The notes: generated by a model from the letters alone, not told the origin. Shown: positions 1 to 11,544, counted from the stretch's first letter. The stretch: DNA of 64,000 nt from Isoetes taiwanensis (GCA_021234155.1 JAJEKV010000014.1:7581563-7645562); one strand, 5' to 3'. Program-made: numbers and translations.

Positions 1-2
1 AA

Positions 3-416
3 TGTTTTGGGGAAACGATGTGGGCTCAATGTGCAGAGTTAGAGGAGCCTAAGGAATTTGGTTCAATCACTAGACTTTGGTTGTTCATAAGTAATAGTCA
101 GTTTCTTCAAGATCGAATGCCGGAGTATTTTAGACTTGTCCGTTTATGTCAGACCATGATTCTAGGTTCAGTAGAAGATGAAAGAGTGTTTAGCATCATG
201 AATTATCTGAAGAATAAGGTGCGCAACAGGCTCACGAATAACTTAGATATTGCTCTACGATCGTACACCTGCAAGTACACTCTCAAGGATTTTCCATTTG
301 AGAGGGCATTAGCTTTGTGGGATTCAACGTCAAGGAGAGAGAGCCAAGCAGTCCCAGATGTTATAATAAGTCCAGGCCATCTGAATTCTTCAAGCGGTTG
401 GAGCGCATTTGATTGA
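3..416 (+). pseudogene. hAT transposase, C-terminal dimerisation region (partial at window edge)
   Basis: The reading frame is open from the window edge, so the gene begins upstream. The segment LCQTMILGSVEDERVFSIMN followed by a KNKVRNRLTNNLD stretch matches the hAT C-terminal dimerisation domain: hydrophobic strand, ERxFS-like core, then a basic K-x-R-N-R-L segment. The usual ER-SFS is DERVFS here. hAT transposases are nuclear cut-and-paste enzymes, and this domain mediates oligomerisation. The frame ends normally at 416 and is followed by a 17 bp sequence that is repeated on the far side of the next element (464-480 and 4867-4883). No 5' part is visible, so whether the gene is intact cannot be judged. 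Confidence 0.8.
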
Positions 417-463
417 TTGCAGGTCACTTTTGTGTATGCACATGTGAGAATTTTGTTAATGTG

Positions 464-480
464 TTAATGCAGTAGAATTA
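464..480. repeat. Left 17 bp direct repeat flanking the 481-4866 element
   Basis: TTAATGCAGTAGAATTA lies directly before the left inverted end, and TTAATGCAGTAAAATTA (4867-4883) directly after the right one: 16 of 17 positions agree. It ends in TTA, which alone would suit a PIF/Harbinger-type TTA duplication. The longer match suggests either a long target-site duplication or an older local duplication. Confidence 0.75.
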
Positions 481-710
481 GGGTCTATTCGCACCGGCCG
501 TTAAGTTAGGTTTAGTTAGAGAATTTAACTGCAATCAACTTCACACCAATAGTTAAGTTAATAATTTGTAGTTATAGGCTGTTAACTTTTTTTTAACTGA
601 AAACATTAATAAAATGTTCCTTTCACACCCAAAATGTTGGTTAGTATTTTGTTAACCAAATTTTAACTGTGGATAAAAAATGGACTAAAAGTTAAAGTGA
701 CCTATACGAG
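481..710 (+). repeat. Left terminal inverted repeat, three iterated subterminal units
   Basis: Three units begin with TTCGCACC, TTCACACC and TTCACACCC. Each is followed within a few bases by GTTAAGTTA-like or TTGGTTAG-like sequence, at spacings of roughly 60-80 bp. The outermost unit is the terminus itself. Confidence 0.65.
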
Positions 711-1017
711 GTCACTTTAGCCGCAGTTAGCGATGGCAATGTATGGACGGGCCCGACGAGGGGCGGAGAGGAACCGGTGAACATGGCCGTGGGAGGGCGA
801 GGGTCTTGGTCCGGTATTCGAAGGTGCGTAAGATGTCTGGGAAAAAAGTTTGTGTTCTTTTTTTTTTTTTCCATTGGTGAATTTAAAAAGAATGATCCCA
901 ATGAGGAGAAGACCCAACAATTTTCGAAAGCAATTTGAGGCTCAGCAGTGGCCGAGCAATTTGAGTATTGGAAAGTGGCTTGGAATCGTTTGATGCCACT
1001 TGTGTACATTAGCCCGA

Positions 1018-2182
1018 CTTGCTAATATTTTTAGCATCCCGGTCCTCCGCTTTCGACCGAGCCAGCAGATTGTCCCACGATTGTCCGGAAGCGTCTGCAG
1101 TGTACCGAGTTTTTAATTCCCAAAGCCACCCATTTTTTAAGTCGTCCGAGGTTTGTTGGTATGCTTGTGGAACCATCTCCTTGGATAGTAAGTGTAGTCG
1201 AGCTTCAAACCGATTTATGCAGGTTGGGACCTTGTCAAGGTCTATTTCTAAATCTTGAAGATATGGTAGCCTAGCCTTCGAGACAACCCCGGCCCGATTA
1301 AAGGGGTTCTTAATTTCAGACTTTCCAGTTTTTGCACGGCCCGTGAAATATTAAGATGTTTCAAGTGCTTACACCGTGAAAGAGTGGCTGGTATGCAATC
1401 TTTTAACACCATAGTTTCAAGGAAAAATAAGGCCCCTATAGAATCGGCAAAGATTTAAGTGCTTTCGGCGATCGAGATTGAGAGTTTTTAAACGTGAAAG
1501 AAGACGTATGCAATCGGGCAATTTTACAAGGAGATTATTAACGCCAGCGGTATTTCTTCAACTTGGTAGTGTAGTTGATCAACCAATTTGGAATACTTGA
1601 GCTCAACAACCAAGTTCAATACCTTTAAGAAGAACGCTTTGAACTCTATGTGAAACATTCTTCAAGTCTCCAATCTAGGACCAAGATAAGATATATAAAT
1701 TAAGCTAACAACATGTATTTTGGAAAGAAAAGGGCATGAAAAGACTCCACGATTTGTACTGCTGCTTAGTTTAACGAAAATTGCACCAACCTGCAGAAAG
1801 AATAATCCTCCGGTTTTGAATCTGGGACTTGATTTGCATGCCTTAAGACCGCATCATAGGCAGCCGGTTTAGTAATCCCATAAAAGAGTGGCAACACCGG
1901 ACTACCACGTTTGGCTCCAATCATTGACAACTCATTGAGGCAACGCTTGGAGGCTGCATATGCCACGTAAAATATTACAAGGTCTAGTTTGGAGTAAGTT
2001 CCTCTTGATGGAAGAAGGCAATTGTTACGCCCGCAGTGCGTGAGAAGAACAAATGCTTTAATGCCAAGTTGGTCGGCGAGCCTTAGCTCCCCCTCCTGGC
2101 ATCGGCAGTAACTTATAAATACATCATATACACTAAGATCCTCAAGGCGGTCCATGAACATCAACACTTTTTTCTCTCCCAC
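1018..2182 (-). pseudogene. TIR-NLR gene remnant (TIR domain and LRR pieces)
   Basis: The open segment 2182-1766 encodes a degenerate TIR domain: YDVFISY near residue 19, YAASKRCLNELSMI near residue 77, and VLPLFYGI, matching the conserved DVF-S(F/Y), YA-S-WCL-EL and P-FY motifs. Downstream on the same strand (about 1640-1260), frame-broken segments read as leucine-rich repeats, for example LPDCIRLLSRLKTLNLDR and LKDCIPATLSRCKHLKHLN. Further coding-like sequence runs to about 1018. No NB-ARC motif (P-loop, GLPL, MHD) is visible between them, so this is a relic or an assembled fragment, not a working immune receptor. It sits wholly inside the inverted-repeat element. Confidence 0.65.
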
Positions 2183-4499
2183 GAAGCGGAGGGATTACTT
2201 ATATGGTGTTTCGTGTGTTGCCAAAAGGAGCATGTTAGCAAAATATGAGCGTAGCAACAACCTAGAAGGCTCTCTTATTACGTTATGTTTCTCTTCATAT
2301 TCACAAGGATCAGGTATTGCTCTCTAGTACAAGGGATTGGCCATAAAGAGGCTATAATCACAAAATGAAAGCTAAAAAGTTCCTAAGGTAAGGAGGCCAG
2401 ATTTGCTTAAATACTTGCTCTTTTGAATGTTAGAGAGGACAGCTTCTGAGAATCTGGGGAAAATTGTGAAAAATGATTAGATGTGGTCTTGTATGGACCT
2501 CAAGAATGCAATATAAGACTGAAGTTTTGAAGTTCTATACCAAGAGTTAAATTCATCGATGTTTACGTATGATGTAACGAGAGTTGTGTTGCCCCTATAG
2601 ATGTTTATTGAAACAAGGAATTGAAGCATTTGTTAAACTTGAAATGCATGTTTATTTGTGGTGATTCAAAATTTATGAGCTACAAAAGAAGCGATATATT
2701 TTCCGAAGTGGGCGATTTGGCTTGTGGATCATAATAGCATATGTCGACTTGGGCCATTTTCATATTTATTGGTTTGGTTTTCGCTAATAAGTATGCATGG
2801 TTGCTTTTTGAAACTCCAAGAAACTACTACAGAGTACGAGAATTTCTAAGTGCGGCCGAGCACGTATGATCTTAAAACCAACACGGAAATCAGGTAGGTA
2901 TGGATGAGATTTTATATCTTTTTTCGTGCTTGTGAACATAGGCTTTTTTGGTAACAGGAAAAAGGCGGGCATATCTTTGTAACTAAAATCCGGGCGACTT
3001 TTGTAGAGAAGAAGACAAGGGTTTGGCAATCTAGAGATGCGTAGAAGAAGGTTCCAAGTGAAAGGGAGGAATTCCCAAAAAAAACCCGAGAAAAAGAAGA
3101 CGAGGAGTTTCTTCTTAAAATAAAGATGACTACCTTGGTGGCTCAAGGCAGTTGAGTAAATCCCATTTTTACAATTTCTGGCAGATGTGGGGTTTTCGAA
3201 CTAGCATTTAGTAGTCTGCAGATCCTTTGCTCTTGTTTGTAAATTGCGGGTTATGAGAAGCCGCCTCCCTCTAATCTAAGTCTCCTCGTTTTGGGCATCT
3301 TTGGGGTCCTCATTCCATGTGCCTACATTTAAAGACCCTCGCACGGTACTATTTCTCTTGCTTATCTACATGCAAATTTATTCAAATCTCATGCGATTTA
3401 TATCTTTAAATATATCTTAGCTTAAAATCGAGTTTTGAATTTGTTTTGCACCGCCATGCGAACACCTAGACTTTACGGTTTAGCATATCTTTGTTTGTTT
3501 GGACTTGGTAAGTTTGATATGGACATTTTGCACATGGGTTTACTTGTATATGCACAAACATTTTTTTGCACATTTAACATTTTTTACGCCTCCTCAAACC
3601 TCTCCGGGGAGAAATTGCTTTGTTCAACAGATCCCCTTACTTTTATTATCAACTGCCGGTGCTCTACCTAAAGTGGTTGCGAGTCCTTGTGAAGGTTATC
3701 ATCTCCATGGATATGTCCGTTTCCCTTGAGGGGTAAGAGTGATGTGTTTATATCGTATCCACATCTGCGAGAAGATGTGTCATGTGCGATTCAGCTTTGA
3801 AGTCTTCTTCCATAACCAAATCTTGTGGTGCTTCATGTTGGTCTTTATTGCGGTTGTCAAAATACCGCTATGAACCTTATGTGTATTTTACGTTACATTG
3901 GATCATGTGACAGTCTAGAATGGTTGGCGCAAATCAACTTAGAGTTGACCAGACCATGCCATGGATGCTAGGATTTATAATGCCAACTCCATGCCACATC
4001 TAAAAGGCAAGTTACCTTTGTGTGAAAGGTAGAGGCTAGTTCCCCAAAGCGTGTCTCTCGAGGAGAGGGGTCAGATCATCCGGATTTTTATCTTGGATCA
4101 TCACCTTGGGTCCAAGGCATCCAATAGCTCTCAGTTTGGATGGTTGATCAGATGTAATTGATCAGGATGGTGCCAAGTGCATCGTTGGGTGGAGAGTCTT
4201 TCATTTCTTGTACAATCATCTCTCTTGTTCTTAAAAAAACTTGAAATAGGGATATAAGATCATCCTTTTCTTCGTTAAGCTGCGGAAATTCTTTATTTTG
4301 CATTCTATACCATTGTGCTCACATTCGTTGTGGCAATCGTTTGAATAATGCCTGGCTGTGGTCCTCATCCTCTATAGGATCATGCTCCTTTGACTTTAAG
4401 TATTTGGCATGTTGTCATCTGCCATATTGCAGACTTTTTCATTTATACAAAAATGCTTTTTAGGTATACAAAGCTTTTTGGGTCCATGTTCTTCCAATA
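2183..4499. other. Interior of the inverted-repeat element, no recognisable gene
   Basis: Only short open frames without family resemblance. The sequence is unique within the window, with no retroelement, SINE or tandem signature found. Confidence 0.5.
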
Positions 4500-4866
4500 G
4501 GTAAATAACTTGACTGAAAACATGTTTTGAATAAGCTTTGATTAAGTTAACAATAATAAACAGAACTGGATTGGTTCGAATGCATTCTGGTTAAGTTAAA
4601 CTTGTAACTTAACTAAAGGCATGTCTGAAGGGATTTTGGTTAACCACTAACTTAATAAGACGATGTCTGAACAACTAGTAGTTAGGTTATAATTTTCTAA
4701 CTTAACTATATTTGGTGTGAAGAAATTTAACTTTATTCTAGTTAAGTTAAGTATTCAACACAAACTTAACTATTTTTAGTGTGAATGCATTTGTTATAAT
4801 TAAGTTTAACTAGGTAGTTAATTTTTTTTAACTTAACTTAACTAAACGGCGGGTGCGAATGAACCC
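4500..4866 (-). repeat. Right terminal inverted repeat, about six iterated units
   Basis: Read on the minus strand, successive units begin TTCGCACCC, TTCACACT, TTCACACC, TTCAGACAT, TTCAGACAT and TTCGAACC. Each is followed by TTAAGTTA-rich sequence. The right end holds more units than the left one, as in foldback-like or transposase-binding arrays. Confidence 0.6.
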
Positions 4867-4883
4867 TTAATGCAGTAAAATTA
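4867..4883. repeat. Right 17 bp direct repeat flanking the element
   Basis: Partner of 464-480 with one mismatch (A for G at position 12). Downstream sequence continues TGTTTTAAATTC and shows no further match to the left flank. Confidence 0.75.
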
Positions 4884-5080
4884 TGTTTTAAATTCTTACT
4901 TATACTGATTGAAAACATTGGTTGCAGCAGCAGGCAGAGGTTCCCAAAGTTTAGAAGATTTATATCAAAGCTGGCATTCTGAAGTCAGACAAAACAGGTT
5001 AGCAAGAAGCAAGAGCAAATAAGTACAGTGCAAGAAGCAACAGCAAGTAAGGTCGTGAAAAATAAGCTGATATAGCATTT

Positions 5081-5287
5081 TTGTTCATGGCACAAGATGT
5101 TCTTCACAAGAAGGCAGTCAAAGATGTTATATTTTTTGCAGGACATGTTCAGAGATGTTATATTTTTTTTGCAGAGATGTTTAGCACCCCTTTGCTGGAC
5201 ATGCATGCAAAAGGTGGTTTTCTTGTTGAGGTACAAGTTGTCTTTGATAGCATGCCAGTTCAAACTTGCACTTTGCTTTTTCTATGA
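5081..5287 (+). pseudogene. PPR repeat relic
   Basis: The stretch LLDMHAKGGFLVEVQVVFD followed by SMPVQ closely follows the PLS-class PPR consensus (ALVDMYAKCGSLxxAxxVFDxMP), with several substitutions. Only about one repeat survives and the surrounding frame is not PPR-like. PPR proteins bind organellar RNA; this piece is too short to function. Confidence 0.5.
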
Positions 5288-5944
5288 CAGAATATATATG
5301 TTTTAAATGCAATTGAGAGTTCATCAGGAATCCTAGATATCGTCACTGAAATCTAGTGAGAGTTCATCTGGAATCCTTGATCTGGTCATTGGTCTTGGAT
5401 CAACAAGGCCTAACGATAATACTAGATGTTTTGTTGTGCACAGACTACAACTGTAAGTCTTTTGATTATGTTACTGTCTTAATATTTTGAGTTGCTCAGG
5501 TTCATATTTCAAGTCAAATGGGGTCTTCAACTTAATGAACAGTGCCTGCGGACAAGTACAGAAAACAAAATGAAATCTTGAAAACCATTTACTGCCTTTG
5601 ATGCCGGATTCTGTATTTCTAGCTTGTCTTGAGATTGAACTAACTAGATCCGAAATGATTTCGGCAAATCCGTGAACTGAAGCGACAAAATTACGGGTAG
5701 AAGAACAGGGTTCCGGTATTGGCCGATTTTCTTTCAGTTTGCCTCTAAAAGGTAGATACTAATTTTTAATCTTCAATGTAATGTAATGGTAAACATATCG
5801 CAAATATGGTAAACATATCTCAAATATATTAAAAGTTCCCAGTTTGAGCATATCCACCAAACGATGTGCTCCACACAACAATATCCCTTACAAGCATGTG
5901 ATCAAACAGTTGCATAGCATCCTCTATGCAACTGTTCCTTAGCA

Positions 5945-5988
5945 CACTAGACCAGACGCCCAGTTGCGTCTGGGCGTTTGGTCTAGTG
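5945..5988. repeat. 19 bp-arm hairpin overlapping a SINE promoter
   Basis: CACTAGACCAGACGCCCAG (5945-5963) pairs with CTGGGCGTTTGGTCTAGTG (5970-5988) in 18 of 19 positions, counting one G-T, around the loop TTGCGT. The right arm contains most of the A box of the SINE starting here. Confidence 0.85.
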
Positions 5989-6163
5989 GTAACACACTAG
6001 TTCCTTAGCAATGTGGTCTCGAGTTCGAGACTGCCCAGAATCGCACTCGGTACTGTTGGGGGTCAAATCCCAACAGACGCAATGTAAGGTGGTTGGGGGC
6101 AGGGCCCAACCAAGCAATGTAGTGTGGTGTGTGGTCACATGTCCAGTTGGATGCTTAAAACTA

Positions 6164-6215
<52 letters not shown>

Positions 6216-6216
6216 G
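5970..6216 (+). mobile_element. tRNA-derived SINE with (TATC)n tail
   Basis: The A box TGGTCTAGTGG (5979-5989) and the B box GAGTTCGAGAC (6021-6031) are spaced as in a tRNA-derived pol III promoter. The body ends in about 13 copies of TATC (6165-6215), a typical SINE 3' tail. No coding capacity. Confidence 0.75.
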
Positions 6217-6316
6217 CTTCCACATTTAAAATGCATATTAACAAGTGCACGTCCCACAAATAGATCTAATTCGCATCCGAATTGAACAATCCGTGCATGA
6301 AAATATTTGCCTTGTC

Positions 6317-6793
6317 CTAGTAATTCAGGACGGTCACAAAAATAACATTATTTGGTGTCAATCCTTCTAATTGCATGGTTTTAAACAGAGAAAATACCTC
6401 CTTAAAATTTCCATGATGTGCATATCTTGATATGATTATGTTCCACGAAACTCCATTCCTTGATCGCATCCCATAGAATAACTGATAAGCATGATCTATG
6501 TTCCCAAATTGCATATACATATTGATGACTGCATTTCTAATAATAGTGTTAATTCTGGATCCACTTAAAAGGACAACAACATGAACTTGTTTACCATGTA
6601 TATCATTATCACAAGCATTAAGAATGCAGACAAAGATTACCTTATCTGGCTTCAATCCTTCTTGTTGCATTCTCTCGAAAAGGAGAAGTGGCTCTCGAAA
6701 TTGTCTTAGTATACTTAATGGTAGACAATGGTTTGTGTTGGGATAATTTTCGGTACACAAATACAATGATGTTGTCTTAGGATAATTTATCAC
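6317..6793 (-). pseudogene. PLS-type PPR protein fragment
   Basis: About 150 residues covering four repeats: LLLFERMQQEGLKPDKVIFV, then ILNACD, GKQVHVVVLLSG, AVINMYMQFGNIDHAYQLFY, GVSWNIIISRYAHHG and LFKTMQLEGLTPNNVIFV. This follows the order of P, L and S motifs in plant organellar RNA-editing and RNA-processing factors. Such proteins are normally 500-900 residues with an N-terminal targeting peptide; both ends are missing, and no E or DYW domain follows. The first MQQEGLKPDK repeat is preceded by unrelated sequence. Probably a retro-copied or truncated relic; an exon of a split gene is less likely because plant PPR genes rarely have introns. Confidence 0.75.
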
Positions 6794-7099
6794 AACTACA
6801 TTTCCATCTTATCTGAGTGGAATTTTATTTCATTTGCGCCCATAAGCAAAGGCAATGTTAAGTTGGTTGGAGTAGTTGTCTAAGTTATGTGGTATAAACT
6901 TATTTTTCACCAATGTGTATGTATTCAAACATGTGGTCATTATTCCCTACTTAAATTTAGGCTAAATAGTATTGATCAAGATTTGCCTACGTTTCTATAG
7001 CTAAATCTTTTAGCCGGGAGAAATTCGCTAATATAACTAATCTCGAAAACCTAAGATTCGCCTACCATTCTAAATTACACCTACGCAAATTTGGCCTTA
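6794..7099. other. Intergenic, nothing recognised
   Basis: AT-rich unique sequence between the PPR relic and the truncated gypsy element. Confidence 0.4.
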
Positions 7100-8226
7100 A
7101 GGGCAACCCTAGCCATTGCCAGTGCCAAATGCAAAATGGGAAGTCATAAGTATGGATTTCATTACAGGACTCCCAAGAACTGTAACAGGCAAGGATGCAT
7201 TGATGGTGGTTGTGGATAAGTTGTCCAAGATGGCACACTTTGTGCCTTATAGAACCACAGATACGGCGCTAGACACTGCCATCTTATTCACAAGGGAGAT
7301 TTTTAGACTCCATGGCATGCCTCGCAAGATAATCTCGGATAGAGACTCAAAATTTATGAGTGCATTCTGGCAGGATTTGTTTAGCACCATCCAGACCAAG
7401 CTCTCCATGAGCACGGCCTATCGGACATATGGTCAGACAGAACGCACCAACAGAATCATTGAAGACATGCTAAGGAATTATGTTTGGAATAAGCAGTCTA
7501 AGTGGGATGATTTCATCCACTTAGTGGAGTTCGCCTATGACAGCACGAAGCAGGAATCGTTGCTGATGTCTCCTTTCATGATTAATTATGGGTATCAGTG
7601 CCTGACCCCTGATACATGGCACAACCCAGTGTCAAAGGTGGAAGTCTCCCAGCAAATGCTATCAGATATGCAACAGCTGGTTGAAGAGGTAAGGGGAATT
7701 AGCAGCAAGAAGTGGGCAAAAAGTAGCCGACAGGCACAGGACCATAAGGGAATTTAAGGTAGGCGACAGTGTGTGGTTGAAGATTAAGGTGAAGCAAGCC
7801 AAGCTTCGCATAGGGAACTGCAAGAAGCTTGCTCCTAGGTGGGCAGACCCCTTTAAGATCTTGGAGCGGGTGGGCACTCAGGCCTACAAGCTAGATCTCC
7901 CGGCGCACCTCAAAGTCCATAAGGTCTTCCATGTGAGCCTCTTAAAAAGGCACAACCCAAATCCTGATGAGGTTTTGGAAACTCCAACCCTGTTGGAAAT
8001 GACAGAAGAACAAGTTGAAATTGTGCCTGAATTGCTTCTTGATAAGGCATTCAAGAAGACCAGGAGGTCTCAGTTCCTCCAATATTTGGTCAAGTGAAAC
8101 CTATTGCCCGTGGAAGATGAAACGTGGGTATTGAAGCAGGATTTAGAGAAGCAATACCCGGACTTCATGAGGGAGTTTGATGGGCGAGTCGTCTCCGAGC
8201 TTGTCGACGCCGACTTGCCAGGTGCT
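7100..8226 (+). pseudogene. Ty3/gypsy chromovirus pol 3' part: integrase core, C-terminal domain, chromodomain
   Basis: The integrase core shows MDFITGLPRT (first Asp), ISDRDSKFMSAFW (second Asp) and YGQTERTNRIIEDMLRNY (catalytic Glu), so the D,D-35-E triad is present. The usual HPQTDGQTE is shortened to RTYGQTE. After a frame break near 7757 the C-terminal domain follows (KLAPRWADPFKILERVGTQA, LKVHKVFHVSLLKRH), then a chromodomain-like tail (SQFLQYLVK, DETWVLKQDLEKQYP) interrupted by a stop at 8097. Protease, RT, RNase H and the zinc-finger part of integrase are missing, so the copy is 5'-truncated at about 7100. It is followed by a polypurine tract and LTR of the same element. Confidence 0.88.
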
Positions 8227-9004
8227 TAGCTAGTGTGCCTCTTAGTTAGCTTGAGTAGGGCACATGCATTCTAGCCATTAGAGTGCATGTGTCAGGATCT
8301 TGGACGTGCATGAGATGATGGGATACGCCTCAAAGGCATTCTCTAGGCCAACACGCACCAAGGGTCACAATGCGGGGCACGCGCACCTGACCATAGGGGG
8401 GTCATGGTGAGGTTTGAGTGATCATGCACGATGATGAGATCATGAGACGTTCCCTAGCTTAAAACCCTCAGGGGCATGAGGCACTGGAGTGTACTCAATC
8501 TAGGGGAGTGTACAAGGTAACACTTGATCATGGGCAATGATAGGATCATCTTAAATGGTTCTTAAGCGCAAATCCTTATGGGGCCATGATCGAGTGCAAG
8601 GTAGTAGGGTAACCTTGAGCTAGTAGTTCGGCTCAAGGAGGTAATTAGGGGGGTGGTCCCTTAAAACCACAAACTTATTAACTAAACTAACGTAATGTGC
8701 TACTCATACAGGCCAGTGAGAGGGGAGCATCGAGGAAGAGTGCATTACGTGGAGATGGGGAGCCATGATTTAGACCTAAATTATGAACCCTAATAACTTT
8801 GTGATAATATTTTGACTTATTATAAGGAGTAACCTTGTTAAGGCTATATAATTTTGTATAAGTACAAATATAGCCTATATTACACGTTAACTGTTTAATA
8901 GGATGTTGGTCATTTCAGTTAAATTGAAGTTGTATACTTATGTTGTTTTGCAGGGATAGTGTAGGTTCGTCACCTTAGCGTAACGCTGAGGACATCATTA
9001 TCCT
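8227..9004 (+). other. Gypsy 3' untranslated region before the polypurine tract
   Basis: Non-coding. It shares long blocks with 13690-14494 (for example GTTCCCTAGCTTAAA and GGGGCATGAGGCACT), which shows that it belongs to the element. Confidence 0.6.
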
Positions 9005-9015
9005 AAGGGGGGGAG
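9005..9015 (+). other. Polypurine tract
   Basis: AAGGGGGGGAG directly precedes the TGTGACG start of the LTR with two bases between, the expected position for plus-strand priming. Confidence 0.8.
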
Positions 9016-9017
9016 AA

Positions 9018-10657
9018 TGTGACGTTCCAGGGAAATATACGCTATAAATACGTATATTTCCGGGTCCGTTACTATACAAGTCTACTTCGTAACCTTGTAT
9101 ACCTTACGAAGTGGCATGGGTGCATATCTAAGTTAAGTATATAACTTAGATAACCTTAGGATAAGGCCCATTTTCCACATGGCCTTATCCTATTGGGCAA
9201 CCGCCACATGGCCATGTCCCATTGGAGACATGTCATCCCATGTGGACCCTAACCTATATTAACCTAAACCCTAACCCTAGACCTCTTTTCCTGGCCTTAA
9301 CACCCTGGGAACCTTCTTCGCACTCGAAACCCCGTTTCAAGCATCGTTTGCTGTGGCATAGCCTAGTGCAGCAGCCCCCAGAGTGCATGTACGATCTTGG
9401 AGTGAGCGTGGCTTCAACCACTTCAAGGACCATGGAGACGCCAGGAATGGGAGGGAGCGCTTTGGGAGCAGATATTTGGAGTAATGTTCTTAGTAGTTCA
9501 TCTGGAAGTTAGCACTCCAGATGAGTTAGTATTTCGCATCTAGAGTAGAGCCATCCTAGAACCCTTATTCAACATCTTGAACCCTAATCAACGAACCCTA
9601 ACTGTAAGTTAGATATGTATGATTAGGTTAGATGTTATTCTGATGGTTATCATGATATGAAGTTGTGTGATGATGGTTGATACTGTGTTTGCTCCTCTTG
9701 TATTGGGAAGGGGGGTAGAGACCTAGTAGCCTTACTTAGTAATGCTCCTAGTTAGACCCTTTAGTTCCCATTATTATGCGGCATGTGCATAGGAACCCAC
9801 CGGGCTACGGGGGCTATGATGTGACTCAGCATGACATAACGGGACTAGAGGAGATACGGAGGGAGGGTCCCTGTTGAGAGTAGCTACTGGGGACCCCATA
9901 GCGGGCTAGGCTTATGGCCGGTCACTTCGTGTGGGCCGGGCATGGGTCCGACACCTCCTAGGGCAATGGTGTCGCCCTGCCTCTCAAGAGCTGCAGGTGT
10001 TGGCCTGGCTCTTGTTTCGGGGGGTTAAGTCGGGGGCGAATTGTGTGTCGTCACGATTCTCTAGCCGCCCGAGGAACCTCTATACCCCGGGAAAGGGGAT
10101 ATGCAACCCTTCCTGCCTCAACAGATCGGGGAGATGCAACCCGGAGTAGTCTTGATGGGTGATGCCATGAGATTGCATATCCAGAAGGCTAGAGTCATAA
10201 CAGAGCCCAATTTAGCCCATCTTCAAAGTATGCACAGGAGGGGCAGATGGAGTGGTCAACCCTAGCCATTGTCTATAGCCAGCCCCGCCATTGTTATGAC
10301 TCGGTCTGCTCTATCTTGAGGCCTAGCCGTCAGTCTACCTCCCCATGAGTCTGAGCCTTGGGTAGGAGCTCTCACGTTTTACGACATATTTTATCTATGT
10401 TGTAGCTATGGATATGAGGATGTGCTACCCTTCGATGTAGTATGATGTATTGTTATTGTTAGTTTTGACGTTGTTTATGCTTCCGCTGTGATAGGAGCCC
10501 ATAGGGGAAGGGCGCGCAAGACACCTTCGTGTCCCCTTCCCGCACTAGGGATACCCTGGAGTGCGGAATAGACGGAGGGCCCGTGCGGTCGAAGGACCGG
10601 ATGGGGGATTTCCTACGGAGTGTACGGCCGGGCGTATATTTTGTAGGGAGCGTCACA
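9018..10657 (+). mobile_element. 3' LTR of the gypsy chromovirus (1640 bp)
   Basis: It starts TGTGACGTTCC right after the polypurine tract and ends GGAGCGTCACA at 10657, an 11 bp near-perfect inverted terminus with TG...CA ends. Near 9250-9285 it contains ACCCTAACC-type repeats resembling plant telomere units, also present in the related copy at 14740-14780. An ATG at 9430 opens a short frame (METPGMGG) that matches the start of the gag-like frame at 14924 of the related copy. No second LTR lies in the window on the 5' side, so the element is incomplete. Confidence 0.72.
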
Positions 10658-11539
10658 GGCACTTGGAGAATATCCTTGGCTAGGAGATGCTCCTCCCCTA
10701 ATGTGATCAATGTTGTAGATGGTGCCCATTGGCTATTGCATAGCCCTTCTTGGCAACTCTTATGTTTATTCTTTAGGTCATCGTTCCTAACTTCCTATAG
10801 GCTTGTATTCGGGCTCCCCTGTACACCATCTTGGCCTTTGATTTGCTGAAGTTTCCTCCATAAGTTTGACCTCTGCTTTCAAATTCGTCGATGTTGTCGA
10901 GTGGCTCTCTTATCGTGGGGTCAAGGATCTGCAACGAAGGTTCCCCTGACCTATTTGACTGTCCTAAAGTACACATGGCAGTTACTACTACTACAACAAC
11001 AATTATTTATGTCTACTTACTCTACAATCTCTATATTTATGTCTCTATATTTATGCTTTTATCTACTCTAACCCCAAATGACCCACTTGGCATTTGGCAC
11101 TTTACTAGGCACTGAGAAGGGTACTTGTTTACTGTCATGGGGTGGTATAAGAAGACTTATTTTACAGGTGTTGATGTATTGAACTAAATTACTTAGGTGG
11201 AATGAATTCCTAGATAATTATCTATATACAAGACATGGCGGGAGACAACTGATGGTGGTGCATCTATAACGTGTGCTGGTGTGTCATACCAACGTGTGAC
11301 AACAATTTCTAAACCCTTGGCAACTAGCTGGATTGTTAAGAAAAAGGTTTGATTATACTACCTATGTGTAGACAAGAAGACACTTAGCAAGATAAGAGCG
11401 ACAACTAAGCTAAAATAAATGCAGCTGCTGTCTCTATCTAGCTTAAGGATCTTGGTTCTAACTCTAAGAGTCTTGGCCATTAACATTGATTAAAGCTTAA
11501 ATTTAATGAAGCATTATAATTCAAACATAAACAATGTCT
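10658..11539. other. Intergenic, nothing recognised
   Basis: Only short open frames, plus a simple ACTACTACAACAACAA stretch near 10985. No gene family seen. Confidence 0.4.
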
Positions 11540-11544
11540 GCCCT

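Larger units (their letters stand above)
481..4866. mobile_element. 4.4 kb inverted-repeat element carrying NLR gene fragments
   Basis: The left end begins GGGTCTATTCGCACCGGCCG. The right end, read on the other strand, begins GGGTTCATTCGCACCCGCCG. Both then run into GTTAAGTTA-rich sequence. The inverted ends are about 220 bp on the left and up to 370 bp on the right. No transposase is recognisable inside, so it looks non-autonomous. The interior carries degraded TIR and LRR coding pieces on the minus strand (1018-2182). TTA next to both ends and the GGGYYNRTT-like termini resemble plant PIF/Harbinger elements, but the class is inferred. Confidence 0.7.

Noticed and set aside
9246..9285. Interstitial telomere repeats
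   Set aside because: Only two or three CCCTAA-like units, and conserved between two LTR copies, so part of the retroelement.
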